Made by a program: the position numbers and the translations under genes
Shown here: positions 15,758 through 23,305 of the stretch, piece by piece
Numbering within the stretch: the first letter of the stretch is position 1
Layout of the letters: each line of letters opens with the position of its first letter
The notes under the pieces: generated by a model
What the model was told of the DNA's origin: nothing
What the model saw: the letters and a program-made list of their open reading frames with translations, nothing else
Databases searched by the model: none
Source: CAVYUC01 sp963783085
GTDB lineage: Bacteria > Bacteroidota > Bacteroidia > Bacteroidales > Prolixibacteraceae
DNA length: 64,000 bases
Direction of reading: 5' to 3'
NCBI GenBank assembly: GCA_963783085.1
Contig: CAWAMJ010000010.1
Coordinates: forward strand, 124,001-188,000

Positions 15758-18700
15758 ATGAGCTTGTTTCAAAAATCGGTAGAGAAAAAATATTTAAACG
15801 ACCTCGACACTGCACTAATCGATAAAAAATACGCTGATTTTTTAAACCATTTTGGTAATCCCGAAATTCAGGAAAACATACGAAATTCAAAAGAAGAACA
15901 ATACCAGGGAGAATTTCTAATTGATTTATTTGTAAATATTCTGGGGTACACGAAAAACCCCACTCCAAATTTCAACCTAACAACTGAATTAAAGAATATT
16001 TCCAACAGCAAAAAAGCTGACGGCGCAATACTTGCTGGTACAGCCGGGCATGCCCGGCTGCAACAAGCAAACACTACACTCCAAAAAGGGGAGCATGCTC
16101 CCCATAATGTTATCGCGGTAATTGAATTAAAATCAACAAATACCACCGACCTCGATAAAATTGAAACGCAGGCGTTCGGCTACAAAAACCACCATCCAAA
16201 ATGTAAATATGTAATTACTTCAAATTTTGAGAAACTTCGTTTTTACATTCAAAATGCAGTTGACCACGTTGATTTTGATTTGTTCAATCTAACACGGGAA
16301 CAGTTTTCGTTAATGTGGCTGTGTTTGGCAAAAGACAATTTGTTGACCGACCTGCCTTTAAAAATCAAAGAGTCATCGGTTTTACAGGAAGAAAACATCA
16401 CGAAAAAATTGTATGCTGATTATTCAAAGTTCCGTGAAGCGATTTACAATAATCTGGTAAAAAATAATCCCGAAACTGATAAACTTCTGCTTTTCAAAAA
16501 AACACAAAAACTGCTCGACCGTTTTCTTTTTATCTTTTTTGCCGAAGACCGATTGTTGCTTCCACCCAATTCAATCAGCGAAATTGTAAAACAGTGGGCT
16601 GACTTAAAAGAAAAATACGACGAATATTTCCCGTTGTACTCTCGTTTTAAAAAGTATTTCGGGTACATGAACACCGGTTACAACGGAAAGAAATACGACA
16701 TTTACGCATACAATGGCGGGCTTTTTAAACCCGATGAAGTTCTGGATAATATTACCATTGACGATGATATTTTGTACGAACACACGTTACGGTTGAGCAA
16801 TTACGATTTTGAAACAGATGTGGATGTAAATATCCTCGGGCATATTTTTGAACACTCGCTGGGAGAAATTGAAAATATTCAGGCAACAATAGTAGATGAG
16901 CCTGCAACCCCGAAGCATGCTTCGGGGCATTTGCAGGCATCCCCGCAAACAAGTGGGGAGCATGCTCCCCGTACGACATCCAAACGCAAAAAAGACGGCA
17001 TTTTTTACACTCCCAAATACATTACCAAATACATTGTTGAAAATACGGTTGGAAAACTCTGCGAGGAAAAACGAGCTGAACTAGGAATTGTTGACGAAGA
17101 ATATGCCAAAGGCAGGAAAAACCGGAAAAAGGAACTGGTAAAATCGCTTGACAAAAAACTGGATGATTACCGGAATTGGCTTTTAACTTTAACCATTCTT
17201 GACCCGGCTTGCGGTTCGGGGGCGTTTTTAAACCAGGCGCTGGAATTCCTGATAAACGAACACCGGAAAATTGACGAGCTGCGCGGACAGCTTTTAGGCG
17301 GCGCAATTATTTTCTCCGACATTACTACCGACATTTTAGAGAAAAACATTTACGGCGTTGACCTGAACGAAGAATCAGTTGAAATTGCCAAACTCTCATT
17401 GTGGCTGCGAACCGCCCAAAAAGGACGAAAACTAAATACTTTAAGCAATAACATAAAATGCGGAAACTCGCTGATTGACGACCCCGAAATTGCCGGAGAT
17501 AAAGCGTTTAACTGGTACAGTGAGTTTCCAAATATTTTTCAGAAGAAAGAGAAAAAAGCCTGGCACATAACAACTGCAACTCACAACTCGCGATACTCTC
17601 AACGAATGTTCGACAACTATGTAAAAAAAGGAGAACCCGTTTGGTTATCAGAGAAGGAAGAAGTGATTGTTACAGAAACCATTGCCGAAATTGTTGAAAA
17701 GGATAAGCTGAATATGGTCGCTTATAATATTTGCGGTGATCATGCTCACATGATACTTGCCTGCTCAGAAGATGAACTTCCCAAAATAATTCAGAAGATA
17801 AAAGCCATGTCGGCACGTGCCTGTAATATTGCAATGGGACGTACTGTTCCTGTGTCGGTACAAGGGGAGCATGCTCCCCGGAAAGAGTCGCTGGCAGAAG
17901 CCCGAACGCCGGAGCATGCTCCGGTGCATCCTGGCAATATACAGTCAAAAAATGGGGAGCATGCTCCCCGGGGAAAAACACAGTTCCATCTCTGGGCAGA
18001 AAAATTTGATGGCAAAGAAATTACCAGCAACGAACAACTGGAAAACACGATTGAATACATAAAAAATAACCGCAACAAACACCAACTTCCTGAAAGCAAG
18101 GAATTGCAAAAACTTATTATAGAAATGACCTGCTCCCGCCAACATGCCTTCCGAACCGAATACAAGGGTGGCTTTGATGTGGTAATTGGAAATCCGCCGT
18201 ATGTAAGACAGGAATTAATTGCAAAAAAAGATAAATCATCTTTTGCAAAAAAATATCCCGTTGTATTTCAAAATACTGCCGATTTGTATGTTTATTTTTA
18301 TAATCTATCAATTGAAATCTTAAAAAACTCTGGTAATTTAGGATTTATTACACCTAATAAATTTATTCGTTCCAATTACGGTTCAGGACTTCGCAATTAT
18401 TTAAGTTGCTTTCAGGTTAAGCAAATTATCGATTTTGGCGAACTCCCGGTTTTTGAAGATGCAGCCACATTTCCTTCAATAATTATTTTTCAGAAAACAA
18501 ATCAAAAATCAAATGCAAGTTATTTGAAAATTGATTCATTGAAATTTCTGGATTTAAAAAGTGAAATGCAATTAAATTCAATTCTCCTACCTGATAATGC
18601 ATTTGAAAACGATAATTGGATTCTAACCAATCCTGTTGAAACAAAATTATTGGATAAAATACGTTCAAATGGTAATGAACTTGGGAATAATTATCAAGTT

Positions 18701-19627
18701 AAAATAGGCATTAAAACAGGATTTAATGAAGCGTTTGTAATTGATGGAAACAAAAAAAACGAGTTAGTTCAGGAAGATCCAAAATCTGCAGAATTAATAA
18801 AACAGTTTGCAGTTGGCGACAATTTGAGAAAATACCGTTTGGAATTCGATAACAAATATTTGATTCTCACAAAAATTGGAGTGAAAATTGAAAAATATCC
18901 AGCCATTTTTAATCATTTGAAAAAATACCAGGAGGCACTTGAGAAACGATGGGACAAAGGAAATTTCTGGTATGAACTGCGCGCATGCGATTATTACGAT
19001 GAATTTGAGCAACCTAAAATTGTATATCCTGATATTGCCAAAGAAAGTCGTATAATTTATGATTTGGATGGTACCTATTTTGCCAACACAACTTATTTTA
19101 TACCTACTACGGATAAATGGTTAACAGGAATATTGAACTCAAAACTTGTTTTCTATTTTTATAAACACAACGCAACAGTAATTGGAAATGCAGACAAAGG
19201 TGGAAGATTAAGATGGTTTACACAGGATGTTAAAAAAATCCCAATTCCTGAAGTAGATATTCAAATCAAATCAAAACTTGAAAAATTAGTAGAAGAAATA
19301 GTTGATCTAAATAAAAATCATTTAAACGAAGTAGTAAAATTTCAATTATTACTAAAACAACATTTCTCGATTCTAAAAATTTCAAAAAAACTTCAAAACT
19401 GGCATGAATTGGAATTCAAAGATTTTTTAAAAGAACTTCAAAAAGCCAAAATAAAACTCATCCTTTCGGAAGAAGCTGAGTGGATGAAGTATTTCAACGA
19501 GCAAAAAGAAAAAGCCCAAACCATCAAAGCCGAAATTGAAAAAACCGACTGTGAAATTGACCGGATGGTTTATGAGTTGTATGGTTTGACGGACGAGGAA
19601 ATTAAAATTGTGGCGAAAAGTGTATGA
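15758..19627 (+). CDS. type IIG restriction-modification enzyme with embedded RAYT-like domain
   Basis: 1289 residues. Residues 30-190 resemble the type I R-subunit N-terminal nuclease (KKADGAIL, then IAVIELKST: the D...E-x-K pair). A helical region follows. The Eco57I-type adenine methyltransferase carries motif I DPACGSGAFL (about 481-490) and motif IV GNPPYV (about 810-815). The C-terminal third (820-1200) is the target-recognition part. Between motif I and NPPY sits an extra block (about 597-803) resembling REP-associated tyrosine transposases. Three low-complexity insertions, each containing GCATGC palindromes, interrupt the nuclease domain, the pre-methyltransferase linker and the RAYT-like block. 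The gene overlaps rtcB by four bases. No BREX genes are near, which argues against PglX. Confidence 0.88.
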   Translation: MSLFQKSVEKKYLNDLDTALIDKKYADFLNHFGNPEIQENIRNSKEEQYQGEFLIDLFVNILGYTKNPTPNFNLTTELKNISNSKKADGAILAGTAGHARLQQANTTLQKGEHAPHNVIAVIELKSTNTTDLDKIETQAFGYKNHHPKCKYVITSNFEKLRFYIQNAVDHVDFDLFNLTREQFSLMWLCLAKDNLLTDLPLKIKESSVLQEENITKKLYADYSKFREAIYNNLVKNNPETDKLLLFKKTQKLLDRFLFIFFAEDRLLLPPNSISEIVKQWADLKEKYDEYFPLYSRFKKYFGYMNTGYNGKKYDIYAYNGGLFKPDEVLDNITIDDDILYEHTLRLSNYDFETDVDVNILGHIFEHSLGEIENIQATIVDEPATPKHASGHLQASPQTSGEHAPRTTSKRKKDGIFYTPKYITKYIVENTVGKLCEEKRAELGIVDEEYAKGRKNRKKELVKSLDKKLDDYRNWLLTLTILDPACGSGAFLNQALEFLINEHRKIDELRGQLLGGAIIFSDITTDILEKNIYGVDLNEESVEIAKLSLWLRTAQKGRKLNTLSNNIKCGNSLIDDPEIAGDKAFNWYSEFPNIFQKKEKKAWHITTATHNSRYSQRMFDNYVKKGEPVWLSEKEEVIVTETIAEIVEKDKLNMVAYNICGDHAHMILACSEDELPKIIQKIKAMSARACNIAMGRTVPVSVQGEHAPRKESLAEARTPEHAPVHPGNIQSKNGEHAPRGKTQFHLWAEKFDGKEITSNEQLENTIEYIKNNRNKHQLPESKELQKLIIEMTCSRQHAFRTEYKGGFDVVIGNPPYVRQELIAKKDKSSFAKKYPVVFQNTADLYVYFYNLSIEILKNSGNLGFITPNKFIRSNYGSGLRNYLSCFQVKQIIDFGELPVFEDAATFPSIIIFQKTNQKSNASYLKIDSLKFLDLKSEMQLNSILLPDNAFENDNWILTNPVETKLLDKIRSNGNELGNNYQVKIGIKTGFNEAFVIDGNKKNELVQEDPKSAELIKQFAVGDNLRKYRLEFDNKYLILTKIGVKIEKYPAIFNHLKKYQEALEKRWDKGNFWYELRACDYYDEFEQPKIVYPDIAKESRIIYDLDGTYFANTTYFIPTTDKWLTGILNSKLVFYFYKHNATVIGNADKGGRLRWFTQDVKKIPIPEVDIQIKSKLEKLVEEIVDLNKNHLNEVVKFQLLLKQHFSILKISKKLQNWHELEFKDFLKELQKAKIKLILSEEAEWMKYFNEQKEKAQTIKAEIEKTDCEIDRMVYELYGLTDEEIKIVAKSV
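16041..16060. repeat. GCATGC palindrome 1 (20 bp, perfect)
   Basis: CAGCCGGGCATGCCCGGCTG, fully self-complementary, inside the restriction-modification gene. It reads GHAR in frame and lies between the Asp and the E-x-K of the nuclease domain. Confidence 0.95.
16088..16103. repeat. GCATGC palindrome 2 (16 bp, perfect)
   Basis: GGGGAGCATGCTCCCC, reading GEHAP in frame, 27 bp after palindrome 1 in the same insertion. Confidence 0.97.
16901..16937. repeat. GCATGC palindrome 3 with outer arms
   Basis: Core CCCCGAAGCATGCTTCGGGG (16908-16927) is perfect. Outer arms CCTGCAA (16901-16907) and TTGCAGG (16931-16937) extend it. It reads PKHASG in frame. Confidence 0.95.
16955..16970. repeat. GCATGC palindrome 4 (16 bp, identical to 2)
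   Basis: GGGGAGCATGCTCCCC, reading GEHAP, just before the KRKKDGIFYTPKYITKYIV segment that introduces the methyltransferase. Confidence 0.97.
17864..17879. repeat. GCATGC palindrome 5 (16 bp, identical to 2)
   Basis: GGGGAGCATGCTCCCC, reading GEHAP, inside the RAYT-like block after its HUH motif. Confidence 0.97.
17909..17924. repeat. GCATGC palindrome 6 (16 bp, perfect)
   Basis: CCGGAGCATGCTCCGG, reading PEHAP in frame. The arms can extend by a G-T pair and a further C-G pair. Confidence 0.95.
17954..17969. repeat. GCATGC palindrome 7 (16 bp, identical to 2)
   Basis: GGGGAGCATGCTCCCC, reading GEHAP. Palindromes 5, 6 and 7 are spaced exactly 45 bp apart start to start. Confidence 0.97.
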
Positions 19628-21003
19628 TAACCGGAAAAGATATAATTGAATTAGGTTACCGCCCGGGAAAATGGTTTAAAGAAGCCCTTGAATTTGCCAA
19701 TGCAAATAATCTGGAAGGAAAAGAATTGGAGGACTATCTGAAAAAAGTAAGTCCAACTATTTTTGAACCGTTTACCGAAAACAAGCCGTTTTTTACCAAC
19801 ATAAAAGCCGAAAACGAAACGGAAGAAAAAAATGTGGCAATGGTTAATAAAACCATGACTGAATTAATGAAAACGCCAACTATGGTAAAAGGCGCAATCA
19901 TGCCCGATGCCTGTCCCACTGGTCCGGTCGGCACCATTCCGGTTGGCGGGATTGCCGTTGCACGAAATGCCATTCACCCGGCAATGCACAGCGCAGACAT
20001 TTGTTGCTCGATGATGATGTCAAGCATCGGAAAATTGCCGCCCGAAAAAGTGTTGGATATTGCGCAGGATGTAACTCATTTTGGTGGATTGGATTACAAA
20101 ACAGAATACAAGCTGCCACCGGTTTTCAACGATAAAATCAAGAATAACAAATTCCTGAATAACCCGAAAAGTATTGCTATGTCGCAACAGCATTTTGGAA
20201 CTCAGGGCGACGGAAACCATTTTCTATTTGTCGGCACTTCAAAAAATACAGGTGAAACCATAATTGTCACGCATCATGGCAGCCGTGGCTTTGGGGCGCA
20301 ACTTTTTAATGTTGGGATGAAAATAGCCGAACATTTCAAAAAGGAAATTTCACCCAAAACACTTCCGGTAAATGCGTGGATTCCTTATGAAACCGAAGAA
20401 GGCGAAACGTATTGGGAAGCTTTGCAGGTGGTTCGGGAATGGACAAAAGCCAACCACAGCGTGATTCACGATAACATTGCAAAAAAGCTTAATTCGGAAA
20501 TAACAAACCGTTTGTGGAACGAACACAATTTTGTTTTCAAGGATAAGGATTTGTTTTATCACGCAAAAGGTGCAACACCGCTTGATGGAAAATTTCTGCC
20601 TGATGCTGAAAACGATTTACGGATTGTTCCACTAAATATGAACGAACCAATTTTGATAATCAAAGGCGAAACAACCGCCAGTAATTTGGGTTTTGCGCCA
20701 CACGGGGCAGGTAGGAACATGAGCCGGAATCAACACATCCGAAATAATTCGGGCAAAACAAAAGAGGAGATTTTCAGGGAAGAAACAGCAGGTTTGGATG
20801 TTCGGTTTTATTCGAGACATATTGATATTTCGGAACTTCCGAGCGCATATAAAAATGCCGAAAGTGTCAGGAAACAAATGGAGCAATTTAGTTTGGGAAC
20901 AGTTGAAGACGAAATTATTCCTTACGGTTGTATTATGGCAGGCGACTGGCAAATGGATGCTCCGTGGCGAAATAAAAATAAAAAGGCAACCTCTGACGAT
21001 TAG
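19624..21003 (+). CDS. rtcB: RtcB-family RNA ligase
   Basis: 459 residues with RtcB hallmarks in order: GPVGTIPVGG, DICCSMM with metal-binding Asp and Cys, FGTQGDGNHF, THHGSRGFG and the late FAPHGAGR with the histidine that becomes guanylylated in characterised RtcB. RtcB joins 2',3'-cyclic phosphate or 3'-phosphate to 5'-OH RNA ends using GTP and Mn. The ATG at 19624 overlaps the TGA of the restriction-modification gene (ATGA), so it is translationally coupled to it. An RNA-repair ligase in a restriction operon is unusual. There is no archease or RtcA/RtcR next to it. Confidence 0.93.
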   Translation: MITGKDIIELGYRPGKWFKEALEFANANNLEGKELEDYLKKVSPTIFEPFTENKPFFTNIKAENETEEKNVAMVNKTMTELMKTPTMVKGAIMPDACPTGPVGTIPVGGIAVARNAIHPAMHSADICCSMMMSSIGKLPPEKVLDIAQDVTHFGGLDYKTEYKLPPVFNDKIKNNKFLNNPKSIAMSQQHFGTQGDGNHFLFVGTSKNTGETIIVTHHGSRGFGAQLFNVGMKIAEHFKKEISPKTLPVNAWIPYETEEGETYWEALQVVREWTKANHSVIHDNIAKKLNSEITNRLWNEHNFVFKDKDLFYHAKGATPLDGKFLPDAENDLRIVPLNMNEPILIIKGETTASNLGFAPHGAGRNMSRNQHIRNNSGKTKEEIFREETAGLDVRFYSRHIDISELPSAYKNAESVRKQMEQFSLGTVEDEIIPYGCIMAGDWQMDAPWRNKNKKATSDD

Positions 21004-21023
21004 TATTTTATTGTTTAATCTGA

Positions 21024-21221
21024 ATGGAACAAAACTCGAAATATTGGATAATCGACAAGGCAACACTGGAAAAACTTCAGGTACTAAAACGATTTGTTGA
21101 TTTTGTAGCAGAACAACCGGAAACATCTGCGGAGCATAAAAACAATGCAGATAAAGTAAAGTATTTTATTGAAAACATTGATAAACCAGAGATTACACAG
21201 TACACCGCAGGGAGAAATTAA
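21024..21221 (+). CDS. small protein of unknown function
   Basis: A 65-residue frame (MEQNSKYWIIDKATLEKLQ) follows rtcB by 20 bp and has a mildly helical, charged composition. I recognise no family. Its last 50 bases overlap the RhuM relic in another frame. It could be a true short gene of the rtcB operon or a fortuitous frame. Confidence 0.35.
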   Translation: MEQNSKYWIIDKATLEKLQVLKRFVDFVAEQPETSAEHKNNADKVKYFIENIDKPEITQYTAGRN

Positions 21222-21378
21222 AATAGAAGTTTTCCTGCAAGACGAAACAGTTTGGCTTACGCAACGTGCTATGGGCGAATTGCTTGGTGAAAAAGAATGT
21301 AGAATGTATAGAAAATTGAAAAATACTGACAAATCAAACATCCTTTGTAAAGAAAATCAATTTTTCTTTACAGAATAA
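21169..21378 (+). pseudogene. RhuM-family protein, N-terminal relic
   Basis: Only the family's opening lines survive: TPQGEIKIEVFLQDETVWLT followed by QRAMGELLG, the start of the RhuM (virulence protein) family, which normally runs to about 300 residues. After GELLG the reading no longer resembles the family and stops at 21376-21378, within the fic promoter region; its last codons lie over the first fic operator. This is a truncated remnant, perhaps cut when the fic module arrived. Confidence 0.68.
21346..21372. promoter_or_regulatory. fic operator 1
   Basis: TGTAAAGA-N11-TCTTTACA; arms extend to 11 bp (TGTAAAGAAAA / TTTTCTTTACA). Its centre is 41 bp from that of operator 2, close to four helical turns. 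Confidence 0.75.
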
Positions 21379-21380
21379 GC

Positions 21381-21388
21381 TATATTTG
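21381..21388 (+). promoter_or_regulatory. fic: fic promoter -7 element (TATATTTG)
   Basis: Matches the Bacteroidota TAnnTTTG element, 27 bp before the fic ATG. Its last two bases lie in operator 2, so a bound repressor would block the core promoter. No good -33 TTTG at normal spacing was seen. Confidence 0.5.
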
Positions 21389-21413
21389 TAAAGAAAATTT
21401 AAAAATCTTTACA
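21387..21413. promoter_or_regulatory. fic operator 2
   Basis: The same TGTAAAGA-N11-TCTTTACA as operator 1, ending two bases before the fic ATG. It covers the expected transcription start and ribosome-binding region. Confidence 0.78.
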
Positions 21414-21415
21414 CA

Positions 21416-22495
21416 ATGAGCCAAAATGAAAATTGGAAGTTAAAAGAACTGCCGCTGACTATTGACGTTGAGACGAAAGCAGTTTTAAAAAGTTTGCCTT
21501 CTGCACATGCAGCACTGGCTGAATTAAAAGGAATAGCATCTACAATTCCTAACCAAAACATTTTGATAAACACATTGGGACTGCAGGAAGCAAAAGACAG
21601 TTCTGCAATTGAAAATATAATTACGACCCATGATGAATTGTACAAATCGGGATTAAACCTCGAATCTTTTAAATCGCTTGATGCAAAAGAAGTTCAAAAT
21701 TATACTTCTGCATTAAAAAAAGGTTTTGAATTGGTTAAAACCAAAGGGCTAATTACAAATAACATAATTATTGAAATTCAAAAAGAATTGGAAGGAAACA
21801 GTGCCGGTTTTCGAAAATTACCCGGAACTGCTTTGAAAAATTCATCAACAGGGGAAACCGTTTATTCTCCACCGCAAGACATTAATGAAATAAACAAATT
21901 GATGGCAAACCTCGAAAAATTTATTAATGACCCTTCAATGTGCGATTGTGACCCAATTATTAAAATGGCAATTATCCATTACCAGTTTGAAAGTATCCAC
22001 CCGTTTTACGATGGAAATGGACGAACAGGAAGAATAATAAACATACTTTATCTAATTATTGAAAAATTACAAAATCTCCCAATTTTATACTTAAGCAACC
22101 ATATCATTCAAAATAAATCAGATTATTACAGATTGTTACAACAACTCAGAGACAATGAAAATTGGGAGGAATGGCTTTTGTTTATGATTCATGGGATTGA
22201 AAAAACTTCGAGGGAAACAATTGATTTAATTATCCAGATTCGGCAGTTAATGTTGGAATACAAACATAAACTTCGGGACAACTACAAATTTTACAGCCAG
22301 AACTTGTTAAATAACCTGTTTAAACATCCCTATACAAAAATTGAATTCATTGTTAATGACTTGAATGTTTCAAGAATTACAGCGGCTAATTATTTAAATA
22401 AACTTGCGGAGGATGGAATATTAAAAAAAGAAAGAATTGGTACTGGAAATTATTATATAAATGAAAAATTATTTAATCTATTGGCAAAAAGATAA
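21416..22495 (+). CDS. fic: Fic-domain AMPylase with N-terminal inhibitory motif and C-terminal winged helix
   Basis: 359 residues. The Fic core motif HPFYDGNGRTGR is intact at 195-206, so the catalytic His, the phosphate-binding loop and the Arg are all present. The inhibitory motif S-x-x-x-E-N (S62-E66-N67 in DSSAIENI) lies N-terminal, placing it with class II Fic proteins kept inactive by their own glutamate. The last 60 residues form a winged helix (VNDLNVSRITAANYLNKLAEDGIL) able to bind DNA. Two identical operators in front suggest autorepression. Fic enzymes transfer AMP to Ser/Thr/Tyr hydroxyls; the target here is unknown. Confidence 0.92.
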   Translation: MSQNENWKLKELPLTIDVETKAVLKSLPSAHAALAELKGIASTIPNQNILINTLGLQEAKDSSAIENIITTHDELYKSGLNLESFKSLDAKEVQNYTSALKKGFELVKTKGLITNNIIIEIQKELEGNSAGFRKLPGTALKNSSTGETVYSPPQDINEINKLMANLEKFINDPSMCDCDPIIKMAIIHYQFESIHPFYDGNGRTGRIINILYLIIEKLQNLPILYLSNHIIQNKSDYYRLLQQLRDNENWEEWLLFMIHGIEKTSRETIDLIIQIRQLMLEYKHKLRDNYKFYSQNLLNNLFKHPYTKIEFIVNDLNVSRITAANYLNKLAEDGILKKERIGTGNYYINEKLFNLLAKR

Positions 22496-22676
22496 AACCA
22501 CATTGCGGTAACATTGTGCAAATTTCATCCGGCTTTGGAAATAAATTCATGTGTTTTGTATCGTTAAATATTTTGTAGTATGTTGAAAATAAATCAAACG
22601 TATCCGGGCCGAAAACCTGCACTTGCCCGTTACCGCCCAGGTGTAAAAAAAGAAGATGACTTATAAGTACATTTAA

Positions 22677-23141
22677 ATGAAAAAAAAATCAAAAGCCATG
22701 AACCGAATTATTGACGAATGGATTGAAATTGATGCAAAAACGGAAGAAATCTGGAATGTTCTTTTAGACTTTGAGTCCTGGGAAGTATGGAATTCATTTA
22801 TTCCCATGATCGAAGGGAATCTTAAAGTCGGAGAATTCCTGAGAATAAAAGTGACTCCACCGGATATGAAACCGATGATTTTTAAGCCTGAAGTATTTGA
22901 AGTGAAACCGAATGAAAAAATTGTTTGGGGTGGAAGTTTCCTAAAGATATTATATCGCGGTGATCATGCTTTTATACTGGAGCCCCTGACAGATGGTAAA
23001 ACCAGGTTCAGGCAAATTGAAAGATTTATAGGTCCAATTGTTTTATTTATGGGTGGTATGATAAAAAAGACCAGATTAGGTTATCAACAAATGAACCTTG
23101 CATTGAAGAAAGAAGTTGAAAAGAGGGGCAATGTTAAATAG
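22677..23141 (+). CDS. SRPBCC (START-like) domain protein
   Basis: 154 residues forming a helix-grip fold: IDEWIEIDAKTEEIWNVLLD and FESWEVWNSFIP open it, and a long C-terminal helix (GYQQMNLALKKEVEKR) closes the cavity. Such proteins bind lipids or hydrophobic ligands or act as cyclases; no catalytic residue points to a function. ATG at 22698 (MNRIIDEW) is an alternative start. The 180 bp before it hold no gene that I can see. The strand is shared with fic, but spacing suggests separate transcription. Confidence 0.8.
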   Translation: MKKKSKAMNRIIDEWIEIDAKTEEIWNVLLDFESWEVWNSFIPMIEGNLKVGEFLRIKVTPPDMKPMIFKPEVFEVKPNEKIVWGGSFLKILYRGDHAFILEPLTDGKTRFRQIERFIGPIVLFMGGMIKKTRLGYQQMNLALKKEVEKRGNVK

Positions 23142-23195
23142 AAAAAATAAAAAAGAACATCTTGCGGCACGCAGCGCCAATTACAAGGTTCCGAT

Positions 23196-23288
23196 TTTTG
23201 CAGTATCAGGATAAATGACCAATGGAGGATTGTATTTCGGTGGATTGACAATAACGCTCATGATGTTGAGATAATGGATTATCATTAA
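23196..23288 (+). pseudogene. HigB toxin relic (C-terminus only)
   Basis: The reading SIRINDQWRIVFRWIDNNAH and VEIMDYH is the C-terminal third of a RelE/HigB RNase toxin. Upstream the frame gives no HigB N-terminus and no start codon; it degrades near 23196. The intact family is about 92 residues. It ends 17 bp before the intact higA start, the normal order of a higBA operon. Confidence 0.8.
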
Positions 23289-23305
23289 TAAAAGGAGGAT
23301 TAAAA

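Larger units (their letters stand above)
17548..18165 (+). other. embedded RAYT/TnpA-REP-like HUH domain within the restriction-modification gene
   Basis: Residues of about 597-803 of the host protein. The block reads as a small HUH transposase: WHITTATHNSRYSQRMF (first strand), EEVIVTETIAEIVEKDKLN (helix), MVAYNICGDHAHMIL with the H-x-H pair at H662 and H664, IIQKIKAMSARACNIAMG (helix), then FHLWAEKFDGKEI and LENTIEYIKNNRNKH. This is the order seen in REP-associated Y1 transposases. The nucleophile tyrosine cannot be assigned; Y767 is one candidate, and the WAEKFDG position has Phe where relatives often have Tyr. The flanking join NIFQ...GGFDVVIGNPPY is what methyltransferases without the block would have. 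Confidence 0.7.

Noticed and set aside
15758..19627. BREX PglX methyltransferase
   Set aside because: No brxA, brxB, brxC, pglZ or brxL within the window; the N-terminal nuclease-like domain and length fit type IIG better.
20898..21100. Possible second small gene overlapping the end of rtcB
   Set aside because: The frame is internal to rtcB in another phase and has no recognisable features.
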